Shown: positions 1 through 5,135 of the stretch, piece after piece
Layout of the letters: the number at the start of each line of letters is the position of its first letter
How positions within the stretch are numbered: position 1 is the stretch's first letter
NCBI GenBank assembly: GCA_017964745.1
Contig: JAGCRJ010000170.1
Location: 1 to 5,135 of the forward strand
Source of the DNA: Lachnospiraceae bacterium
GTDB taxonomy: Bacteria; Bacillota; Clostridia; Lachnospirales; Lachnospiraceae
DNA: 5,135 nt
Direction: 5' to 3'
Position numbers and translations under genes: made by a program
Notes under the pieces: model-generated
What the model saw: the letters and a program-made list of their open reading frames with translations, nothing else
The model's database searches: none
Told to the model about the DNA's origin: nothing

Positions 1-309
1 ATCGAGATCATCAAGACCATCCTTGAAGTCCTCAGGGAAGAACTTCCCGATGGAGATCCCAGAAGAGCCCATATCAACGAGGATCTCATCACTTATGTCG
101 AGGACAGAAAGGGTCACGACAGAAGATACGCCATCGCTCCCGATAAGATCAAGAAGGAGATCGGATGGGAACCTGAGACCATGTTCAAGGAAGGCATCAG
201 AAAGACCATCAAGTGGTATTTCGAGAACCAGAAGTGGATGGAAGGTGTAACAAGCGGCGACTATCAGAAGTATTACGAGAACATGTACGGATCGAGGAAG
301 GAGATCTGA
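1..309 (+). CDS. rfbB: dTDP-glucose 4,6-dehydratase, C-terminal part (5' end outside window)
   Basis: Frame 1 is open from the first base to TGA at 307-309 and gives the last 102 residues of an RmlB-type dehydratase, out of roughly 340 in the family. The enzyme is a cytoplasmic, NAD-dependent short-chain dehydrogenase-like protein that turns dTDP-glucose into dTDP-4-keto-6-deoxyglucose, the second step towards dTDP-L-rhamnose. The visible part carries the family's C-terminal signature: the DRKGHDRRYAI segment (residues 35-45 of the fragment), which contributes to the nucleotide-sugar pocket, then DKIKKEIGWEP (48-58) and a helical tail ending in KYYENMYG. The NAD-binding GxxGxxG motif and the catalytic YxxxK lie upstream and cannot be checked. 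One base separates its stop from rfbA, so the two are surely co-transcribed. The assignment is firm from the tail and from the neighbouring rfbA and rfbC. A related 4,6-dehydratase for another nucleotide sugar is much less likely here. Confidence 0.93.
   Translation: MEIIKTILEVLREELPDGDPRRAHINEDLITYVEDRKGHDRRYAIAPDKIKKEIGWEPETMFKEGIRKTIKWYFENQKWMEGVTSGDYQKYYENMYGSRKEI
298..303 (+). promoter_or_regulatory. Shine-Dalgarno site of rfbA
   Basis: AAGGAG, 7 nt before the ATG at 311, lies entirely inside the last codons of rfbB. It is a near-ideal site and fixes the rfbA start. Confidence 0.85.
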
Positions 310-310
310 T

Positions 311-1189
311 ATGAAGGGAATCATACTTGCAGGCGGAAGCGGAACAAGACTTTATCCTCTTACCAAGGCTATATCGAAACAGATCATGCCCGTCTATGAC
401 AAGCCTATGATCTATTATCCCCTTTCGACACTCATGCTCGCAGGGATCCGTGAAGTGCTTATCATTTCTACACCCAGGGATCTTCCCGTATTCGAGGATC
501 TCTTCGGAACAGGTGAGCAGCTCGGAATGAATTTCTCCTATGCGGTTCAGGAAACCCCCAGGGGACTTGCCGATGCATTCATCGTCGGAAAGGAATTCAT
601 CGGTTCCGATCCCGTTGCACTCGTACTCGGAGACAACATCTTCTACGGACAGAGCTTTTCCAAGGTTCTTAAGTCCGCAGCGGAGCGCACCTCAAGCGAA
701 GCCGGCGCAACGATCTTCGGATACTATGTAAGGGATCCCAGAGAGTACGGCGTTGTCGAATTCGATGAAAACGGCAAGGCAATCTCGATCGAGGAAAAGC
801 CCGCAAACCCCAAGAGCAATTATGCCGTTCCCGGACTTTACTTTTATGACAATGATGTCGTAAATATCGCAGCTAACGTCAAGCCCTCGGCAAGAGGCGA
901 GATCGAGATAACCTCAGTCAACAATGAGTACTTAAGCAGAGGCAATCTCCACGTAGAGACTCTCGGAAGAGGCTTTGCATGGCTCGATACCGGAAATCAC
1001 GACAGCCTTCTCGATGCGGCCGATTTCGTAGCTGCATTCCAGAAGAGACAGGGACTTTACATCTCCTGCATCGAGGAGATCGCATATAAGAGAGGCTTCA
1101 TCGATAAGGATCAGCTCTTAAAGCTTTCCGAGCCCCTTATCAAGACTGCATACGGTCAGTATTTAAGAGAGGTGGCAAATGGACTCTAG
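311..1189 (+). CDS. rfbA: Glucose-1-phosphate thymidylyltransferase (RmlA)
   Basis: This cytoplasmic enzyme joins dTTP and glucose-1-phosphate to give dTDP-glucose and pyrophosphate, the first and usually feedback-regulated step of dTDP-L-rhamnose synthesis. The 292 residues match the usual family length. The nucleotide-binding loop GGSGTRLYPLT is at residues 8-18, followed by K23 and the MPVYDKPM segment (26-33). LGDN (107-110) supplies the metal-binding Asp108, EEKP (161-164) the sugar-phosphate site, ARGEIEIT (194-201) is a family hallmark, and WLDTG (224-228) supplies the second metal-binding Asp226. No key residue is missing. The ATG at 311 follows a strong ribosome site and gives the standard MKGIILAGG N-terminus. 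The 3' end overlaps the next gene, a GH25 muramidase, by 11 nt, which suggests coupled translation. The family assignment is secure; which final sugar the pathway makes depends on genes outside the window. Confidence 0.97.
   Translation: MKGIILAGGSGTRLYPLTKAISKQIMPVYDKPMIYYPLSTLMLAGIREVLIISTPRDLPVFEDLFGTGEQLGMNFSYAVQETPRGLADAFIVGKEFIGSDPVALVLGDNIFYGQSFSKVLKSAAERTSSEAGATIFGYYVRDPREYGVVEFDENGKAISIEEKPANPKSNYAVPGLYFYDNDVVNIAANVKPSARGEIEITSVNNEYLSRGNLHVETLGRGFAWLDTGNHDSLLDAADFVAAFQKRQGLYISCIEEIAYKRGFIDKDQLLKLSEPLIKTAYGQYLREVANGL
1167..1175 (+). promoter_or_regulatory. Probable Shine-Dalgarno site of the GH25 gene
   Basis: GAGAGGTGG lies just before the ATG at 1179, inside the end of rfbA. It supports the first Met over the alternative in-frame Met7 (ATG at 1197), which has only a short AGG upstream. 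Met7 would leave almost no cytoplasmic residues before the membrane segment. Confidence 0.6.
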
Positions 1190-2465
1190 GTCCCGGATGC
1201 TGACAATTCTGGGAAGTATGGGCGCAGTACTTTTGATAGTACTGATAGTCATTCTCTGCACTTATGACGGAAGAAAACCTTCCGGACAGGCGCAGACGGA
1301 TGTGAGCGTTAACGCCGCGACACAGACTCAGGCAAACCTTAATGCCACATCACCTCTTGAGGGAAATCTCATAGGAGATAACCCCAAGGCATTCATGAAC
1401 GATCCGACCTTCTTTGATCCGGAGCACAGTGCGGCGTTTGATGCCGCAATGGATCAGTCGGGAAATCTCAGTATCATGGTCACGAGCGTCGAAAAGGATC
1501 TGAGAGTTCTCGTGCTCGATATAAACGGAGAACTTGTGACCGGTGTTCCTTTCAATATCAAGGTAAGGGATTCCGATGACATTACAGTTTCGTACAGGGA
1601 CCTTGATAAGGATGGAATCATCTATGCCGGAACGATAGATCCGGGAGACTATGATGTATTCCTCGATCCCGTAGAGGGCTACAGGGTTCCCCTTCATTCG
1701 ACCAGGGTGTCCGTCAAGGAAAAGGTTGAGTATATTCCCATCGCCGACATCAGCGTGCTGATCAGGACCGAAGAAGAGATCAATGCCGCACTTGAGGATA
1801 CGGGCACGATGGACGATGCGCTCGAGGATTCCGACAGGACGGAGATAGTAACGCTCCAGCCCGGAGGAAACGATCACAAGGCCGGCATCGATGTATCGAG
1901 CTGGCAGGGCGATATCGACTGGGACAAGGTAAGGCAGTCCGGCATCGAATTCGTCATCGTAAGAGCGGGCTACAGAGGATCCGTGACCGGCGCGATAGTT
2001 AAGGACAAGTACTTTGATGCGAATGTTTCGGGTGCACAGCAGGCAGGACTTCAGGTCGGTGTTTACTTTGTTACTCAGGCCGTGAACGAAGCCGAAGCCG
2101 TCGAGGAAGCATCGGCGGTAATGGAAATGTGTGCTCCTTACGATCTGGAGCTTCCGATCTATCTCGATGTTGAAGGCTCGAACGGCGGAAGAGGTGATCA
2201 GATAGACAAGGATACGAGGACTGCGGTATGCGAAGCCTTCTGCAGGACTCTTGAAAATGCCGGACAGTCCGGCGGCGTGTATGCATGCAGGTACTGGCTT
2301 ACAACCAATATCGATGCATCAAGGCTTGACAGATTCAATGTATGGCTTGCCGAATACAGGAGCACGCCTTTATACAACGGATACTATTCCATGTGGCAGT
2401 ATACATCGAAGGGTCATGTGGACGGAATAAACGGAAATGTTGATTTTGACATCATGTATTACTAA
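1179..2465 (+). CDS. Membrane-anchored GH25 muramidase (lysozyme) with beta-sandwich-like middle domain
   Basis: This 428-residue protein probably cuts the MurNAc-GlcNAc bond of peptidoglycan outside the cell while tethered to the membrane. A short basic N-terminus precedes one hydrophobic segment (about 8-27). C27 is not in a convincing lipobox, since Leu precedes it, so a type II anchor is more likely than a lipoprotein. A polar spacer (28-95) leads to a probable beta-sandwich domain (about 97-192) with DLDKDGII and DPGDYDVFLDP, resembling Cna-B/SpaA or carboxypeptidase-regulatory folds. An acidic linker follows (197-220). The GH25 domain fills 236-428: GIDVSSWQG (236-244) with D238, VRAGYRG (261-267), YFVTQAVNEAEAVEEA (296-311), YLDVEG (328-333) with catalytic-type D330 and E332, RTAVCEAFC (347-355), WQYTS (406-410) and the closing VDFD (421-424), where the family usually has VDLN. 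It starts 11 nt inside rfbA and ends 11 nt before rfbC. Enzyme class is firm; the role in this operon is inferred. Confidence 0.92.
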   Translation: MDSRSRMLTILGSMGAVLLIVLIVILCTYDGRKPSGQAQTDVSVNAATQTQANLNATSPLEGNLIGDNPKAFMNDPTFFDPEHSAAFDAAMDQSGNLSIMVTSVEKDLRVLVLDINGELVTGVPFNIKVRDSDDITVSYRDLDKDGIIYAGTIDPGDYDVFLDPVEGYRVPLHSTRVSVKEKVEYIPIADISVLIRTEEEINAALEDTGTMDDALEDSDRTEIVTLQPGGNDHKAGIDVSSWQGDIDWDKVRQSGIEFVIVRAGYRGSVTGAIVKDKYFDANVSGAQQAGLQVGVYFVTQAVNEAEAVEEASAVMEMCAPYDLELPIYLDVEGSNGGRGDQIDKDTRTAVCEAFCRTLENAGQSGGVYACRYWLTTNIDASRLDRFNVWLAEYRSTPLYNGYYSMWQYTSKGHVDGINGNVDFDIMYY

Positions 2466-2469
2466 GGAG
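2464..2469 (+). promoter_or_regulatory. Shine-Dalgarno site of rfbC overlapping the GH25 stop codon
   Basis: AAGGAG shares its first two bases with the TAA stop of the muramidase gene (2463-2465) and stands 7 nt before the ATG at 2477. An earlier ATG at 2472 is in another frame and reaches a stop after five codons, so 2477 is the start. Confidence 0.85.
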
Positions 2470-2476
2470 ATATGAA

Positions 2477-3031
2477 ATGGGACAGATAAGCGTAGAAACC
2501 TGTGAGATCGAAGGACTTAAAGTAATCACACCCACCGTACACGGTGATGCGCGCGGATACTTTATGGAGACTTACAACTTTAATGATTTCAAGGAAGCAG
2601 GTATCGATACCGTATTCGTTCAGGACAATCAGTCCGCATCCAAAAAAGGAGTTCTCAGGGGGCTTCACTTTCAGATCAATCATCCCCAGGATAAGCTCGT
2701 AAGAGTCATCAAGGGAGAAGTATTCGACGTAGCCGTCGATCTCAGAAAGGGATCATCCACATTCGGCAAGTGGTTCGGCGTTCTTCTTACCGAGGAGAAT
2801 AAAAAGCAGTTCCTTGTTCCCAAGGGATTCGCACACGGATTCCTCGTACTTTCAGATTATGCGGAGTTCTGCTATAAGTGCAGCGATTTCTATACCCCCG
2901 GAGATGAGGGCGGTATCATGTACAACGATCCCGAGATAGGAGTAGAGTGGCCCATCCCCGAAGGAATGGAGATCACCTTATCAGACAGGGACAAGATATG
3001 GCCTCCTTTTAAGGAGACTTTCGGAGATTAA
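2477..3031 (+). CDS. rfbC: dTDP-4-dehydrorhamnose 3,5-epimerase (RmlC)
   Basis: This cytoplasmic enzyme of the RmlC-like cupin fold epimerises dTDP-4-keto-6-deoxyglucose at C3 and C5, giving dTDP-4-keto-L-rhamnose. The 184 residues match the family length. Visible motifs are GDARGYFMETYN (23-34), QDNQS (49-53), VLRGLHFQ (59-66) with the catalytic-type base H64, the core strand GEVFDVAVDLRKGS (80-93), VPKGFAHGFLVLSD (114-127) with H120, the tyrosine region CYKCSDFYTP (132-141) with Y133 and Y139 as candidate acid and substrate contacts, and LSDRDKIWPPF (168-178). The Asp in LSD is placed to pair with the catalytic His, as in known RmlC structures. Nothing is truncated. The stop overlaps the permease start by one base (TAATG), so the sugar gene and the exporter are translationally linked. 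Confidence 0.97.
   Translation: MGQISVETCEIEGLKVITPTVHGDARGYFMETYNFNDFKEAGIDTVFVQDNQSASKKGVLRGLHFQINHPQDKLVRVIKGEVFDVAVDLRKGSSTFGKWFGVLLTEENKKQFLVPKGFAHGFLVLSDYAEFCYKCSDFYTPGDEGGIMYNDPEIGVEWPIPEGMEITLSDRDKIWPPFKETFGD
3003..3016 (+). repeat. Inverted repeat CTCCTT-TT-AAGGAG upstream of the permease start
   Basis: A perfect 6-base inverted repeat with a 2-base centre, within rfbC codons for W-P-P-F-K-E. In RNA it could form a 5-bp stem with a 4-base loop, masking an AAGGAG that lies 14 nt before the permease ATG. The codons belong to a conserved RmlC region, so chance is a real possibility. Confidence 0.35.
3023..3026 (+). promoter_or_regulatory. Probable short-spaced ribosome site of the wzm-like permease
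   Basis: GGAG sits only 4 nt before the ATG at 3031, closer than ideal. Initiation probably also relies on ribosomes finishing rfbC, whose TAA shares one base with this ATG. Confidence 0.5.
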
Positions 3032-4026
3032 TGAAACCTACAGCCATCAGAAGAAAAAAGATAATAATCCCGATTCTTCTTCTCGTATTCTGCCTGTTGG
3101 CATTATGCGTTGCTCTGCATACCAATCCCGCAGCGATAAAGAGCGATGAGATCATAAAAAAGTGCATCTCACTTGCGGTAATTGTTATCTCTGCGATCTT
3201 CATAGTTGTAAAATATGACAAGATCGTCACTTTGCCCCTTGAGATCTGGCAGAACAGAAGGCTGATCCTAAAGCTTGCGGGCAATGATTTCAAAAGGCGT
3301 TATGCCGGCTCCTATATGGGAGTTATCTGGGCGTTCATTCAGCCGATCGTAACGATAGCACTTTATTATTTCGTATTCGGAACCATCATGAAGAGCGCAC
3401 GCTCGAGCGGTTCCGACGATGTTCCGTTTGTGCTTTTCCTCACATGCGGAATGGTTCCGTGGTTCTTCTTCAGTGAAGCTCTTTCTACCGGAACGAGCGC
3501 ACTCCTCGAATACAGCTACCTTGTCAAGAAGGTTGTGTTCAAGATAAGCGTTCTTCCCATCATCAAGGTATTCGCGGCACTCATCACACACGTTTTCTTC
3601 ATCGTGCTTCTCATGATAGTTGCGATCCTCTGCGGTCATTATCCCGGCATTCACTGGATACAGGTCTTCTACTATACCGGATGCACCTTTGTGCTCGCAC
3701 TCGGAATATGCTATACGACCTGTTCGCTCGTCGTCTTCGTGCGCGATCTCGGACAGCTCATAAACGTCATTCTCCAGATCCTCGTATGGGCAACTCCCAT
3801 TATGTGGAATATGGATATGATCCAGAATCCGACACTTATATCGCTGCTCAAGTTAAATCCTGTTGTTTACATCGTTACCGGATACCGCGATGCGATCTAC
3901 GGCGATATCTGGTTCTTCGAAAGATTCTATTCAACGGTTTATTTCTGGATCGCATGTGCAATGCTCTTTGGTTTCGGCGCGATCATTTACAAGAGATTAA
4001 AGCCGCATTTTGCGGATGTTTTATAA
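3031..4026 (+). CDS. wzm: ABC-2 type polysaccharide export permease (Wzm/TagG-like) with extra N-terminal membrane hairpin
   Basis: This is the membrane half of an ABC exporter that moves a lipid-linked glycan across the cytoplasmic membrane; the ATPase follows 4 nt downstream. The family hallmark is at residues 73-105: an amphipathic stretch WQNRRLILKLAGNDFKRRY, then AGSYMGVIWAFIQP leading into the first core membrane span (about 96-118). Further spans are likely at about 132-148, 178-201, 212-234, 243-259 and 303-319, with the family-typical ATPIMW (254-259) and LNPVVYIVTGYRDAIY (275-290). At 331 residues it exceeds the usual 255-290 because of about 70 extra N-terminal residues: a basic start, two hydrophobic segments (11-29 and 44-60) and a short polar loop. 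An alternative TTG start at 3232 (L68) would give normal length, but has no ribosome site, while the ATG at 3031 overlaps the rfbC stop. The partner ATPase's Wzt-type C-terminus favours Wzm over the teichoic-acid permease TagG; RgpC-like rhamnan export is also possible. Confidence 0.9.
   Translation: MKPTAIRRKKIIIPILLLVFCLLALCVALHTNPAAIKSDEIIKKCISLAVIVISAIFIVVKYDKIVTLPLEIWQNRRLILKLAGNDFKRRYAGSYMGVIWAFIQPIVTIALYYFVFGTIMKSARSSGSDDVPFVLFLTCGMVPWFFFSEALSTGTSALLEYSYLVKKVVFKISVLPIIKVFAALITHVFFIVLLMIVAILCGHYPGIHWIQVFYYTGCTFVLALGICYTTCSLVVFVRDLGQLINVILQILVWATPIMWNMDMIQNPTLISLLKLNPVVYIVTGYRDAIYGDIWFFERFYSTVYFWIACAMLFGFGAIIYKRLKPHFADVL
4003..4015 (+). other. Small perfect hairpin next to the wzt start
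   Basis: CCGCA-TTT-TGCGG forms a 5-bp stem with a 3-base loop, inside the last permease codons and 15 nt before the wzt ATG at 4031. The stem is too short, and the following ATGTTTTA too poor in T, for a normal intrinsic terminator. It may only tune translation or be chance. Confidence 0.3.
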
Positions 4027-4030
4027 AGCT

Positions 4031-5135
4031 ATGTCAGAAGAATTTGCCGTAAGGGCGACGAAAATTGAAAAAAGATACAAGCTCTACGAGCGTAACCGCG
4101 ACCGTATGCTTGACGCACTCGGGCTTTCCGGAAAGAAGGAACGCTTTAAGTTCCACTATGCCCTGAAGGGTGTCGATTTCGAAGTAAAGAAGGGCGAGAC
4201 CGTCGGCATCATCGGAACAAACGGTTCGGGCAAGTCCACACTTCTCAAGATCCTTACGGGTGTCCTTACTCCCACATCGGGTGAGGTCGAGGTGAACGGA
4301 AGGATCTCCGCACTGCTCGAACTCGGCGCGGGCTTCAACATGGATTACAACGGTATCGAGAACATCTATCTGAACGGTACCATGATGGGCTTTTCCAAGG
4401 AAGAGATCGATAAGAAGATCGACGACATTCTTTCCTTTGCCGATATCGGCGACTATGTGTATCAGCCCTGCAAGACCTATTCTAGCGGTATGTTCGTCCG
4501 TCTTGCATTTGCGGTTTCCATCAACATAGATCCCGAGATACTTATAGTTGACGAAGCCCTCAGCGTGGGAGACGTCTTCTTCCAGGCAAAGTGCTACCGC
4601 AAATTCGAGGAGTTCAAGAAGAAGGGCAAGACGATCCTTTTCGTAAGCCATGATCTCAGTAGCATCTCAAGATACTGCGACAGGGTTTATCTTCTTAACA
4701 GCGGTGAGATGATCGGAAACGGCTCTCCCAAGGAAATGATAGACAAGTATAAGCAGATCCTTGCGGGTGCCGGACAGGCCAAGATTGTTGAGACCAATGA
4801 AAATGACGTTCTCGAATACGGTAACGGCAAAGCAAACATTACCGAATACGGCATCACCGATTCGAAGGGCACGAAGACTAATGCCGTCGAAAAGGGAACC
4901 GAATATACCGTCACGATGAAGGTGAAGATCGAAGAGGACATACAGGCACCGATCTTCGCATGCTCGGTCAAGAATGTCCGCGATGTGGAGATAACAGGAA
5001 CCAATACACTTGTCAGCAAGACCTTCGATGACAGTGTGAAGAAGGGAGACGAGATTGAGATCTCCTTTACCCAGAAGATGATGCTCCAGGGCGGTGAGTA
5101 CCTTATCTCGCTCGGAGTTACCGGCTTTGAGAACG
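4031..5135 (+). CDS. wzt: Polysaccharide ABC exporter ATPase Wzt with C-terminal carbohydrate-binding domain (3' end outside window)
   Basis: The frame stays open from the ATG at 4031 to the window end, giving 368 residues plus one base. It powers export of the finished glycan with the permease encoded just before it. The ATPase domain (about 5-245) has Walker A GTNGSGKST (62-70), LLELGAGF (95-102) where this family carries Glu in place of the usual Q-loop Gln, YNGIENIYLNG (106-116), signature YSSGM (150-154), Walker B ILIVDEALSVGD (170-181) with D174 and E175, and the switch SHD (206-208). From about residue 256 comes a beta-rich extension with ITEYGITDSKG (270-280) and the GTNT hallmark (323-326), typical of the Wzt C-terminal domain that binds the chain-end cap in E. 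coli O8/O9a-type exporters. No Shine-Dalgarno site precedes the ATG. An in-frame ATG at 4016 would add five residues and overlap the permease by 11 nt, but also lacks a ribosome site. ATG 4031 gives the more family-like N-terminus. Confidence 0.93.
   Translation, partial: MSEEFAVRATKIEKRYKLYERNRDRMLDALGLSGKKERFKFHYALKGVDFEVKKGETVGIIGTNGSGKSTLLKILTGVLTPTSGEVEVNGRISALLELGAGFNMDYNGIENIYLNGTMMGFSKEEIDKKIDDILSFADIGDYVYQPCKTYSSGMFVRLAFAVSINIDPEILIVDEALSVGDVFFQAKCYRKFEEFKKKGKTILFVSHDLSSISRYCDRVYLLNSGEMIGNGSPKEMIDKYKQILAGAGQAKIVETNENDVLEYGNGKANITEYGITDSKGTKTNAVEKGTEYTVTMKVKIEEDIQAPIFACSVKNVRDVEITGTNTLVSKTFDDSVKKGDEIEISFTQKMMLQGGEYLISLGVTGFEN

Noticed and set aside
1226..1243. Repeated palindrome AGTACT, separated by 6 bases, near the start of the GH25 gene
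   Set aside because: It encodes part of the Val/Leu/Ile-rich membrane segment; repeated hydrophobic codons explain it, and no promoter or operator context is seen.
1350..1877. Long open frame on the minus strand opposite the muramidase gene (175 codons)
   Set aside because: It lies wholly antisense to a well-supported GH25 protein, has no recognisable domain, and its translation looks like the complement of biased codons.
1179..2465. Prophage origin of the lysozyme gene
   Set aside because: GH25 enzymes are common phage endolysins, but this one has a membrane anchor and a spacer domain, has no holin or tail neighbours, and sits in a tight operon with overlapping starts.
2533..2546. Inverted repeat CACCGT-AC-ACGGTG within rfbC
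   Set aside because: Short, inside coding sequence and not near any gene junction; most likely chance.
3268..3654. Minus-strand open frames at 3009-3293 and 3268-3654
   Set aside because: They mirror the permease gene and show no family motif of their own.
3681..4052. Plus-strand open frame overlapping the permease in another frame (also small ones at 23-250 and 540-731)
   Set aside because: These are out-of-frame shadows of the permease, rfbB and rfbA, rich in Arg, Ser and His as expected from shifted codons.
4034..4651. Minus-strand open frame of 205 codons, plus another at 4687-5019
   Set aside because: Both are antisense to the wzt ATPase, whose Walker A, signature and Walker B motifs prove the + strand frame is coding.
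1..5135. CRISPR arrays, tRNA or rRNA genes, insertion sequences, intrinsic terminators
   Set aside because: No regularly spaced repeats, no RNA-gene signatures, no transposase, and no strong GC stem followed by a T run; the window is almost fully occupied by the six genes.

Overview
The window is a stretch of about 5.1 kb, coding on the + strand only, from inside a surface-polysaccharide operon. It looks like a Clostridia-type Firmicute. RmlA, RmlB and RmlC sequences have a clostridial flavour, the Shine-Dalgarno sites are strong AAGGAG types, and the operon carries a membrane-anchored GH25 muramidase of a kind I associate from memory with Lachnospiraceae and related anaerobes. Moderate GC fits but does not settle the family; the taxonomic call is inference only.

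Layout, left to right: the C-terminal 102 residues of dTDP-glucose 4,6-dehydratase (rfbB/rmlB, 1-309, cut by the window edge); complete glucose-1-phosphate thymidylyltransferase (rfbA/rmlA, 311-1189); a type II membrane protein with a beta-sandwich-like middle domain and a C-terminal GH25 lysozyme domain (1179-2465); dTDP-4-keto-6-deoxyglucose 3,5-epimerase (rfbC/rmlC, 2477-3031); an ABC-2 polysaccharide-export permease of the Wzm/TagG type (3031-4026) with an unusual extra N-terminal membrane hairpin; and the ABC ATPase Wzt (4031 to the right edge), already showing the start of a Wzt-type C-terminal carbohydrate-binding domain.

The gene junctions are +1, -11, +11, -1 and +4 nt. I see no promoter and no convincing terminator, so all six genes are probably read from one transcript starting upstream of the window. 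No stretch longer than a few bases is non-coding.

Together, RfbA, RfbB and RfbC make dTDP-4-keto-L-rhamnose, the precursor of dTDP-L-rhamnose. The reductase rmlD and all glycosyltransferases lie outside the window. Wzm/Wzt would export a finished, lipid-linked and probably rhamnose-containing glycan. The muramidase placed between rfbA and rfbC, with a start codon overlapping rfbA, suggests that cell-wall cutting is produced together with precursor synthesis and export. That link is the most interesting point here, but it is a hypothesis from gene order, and each component belongs to a known family.
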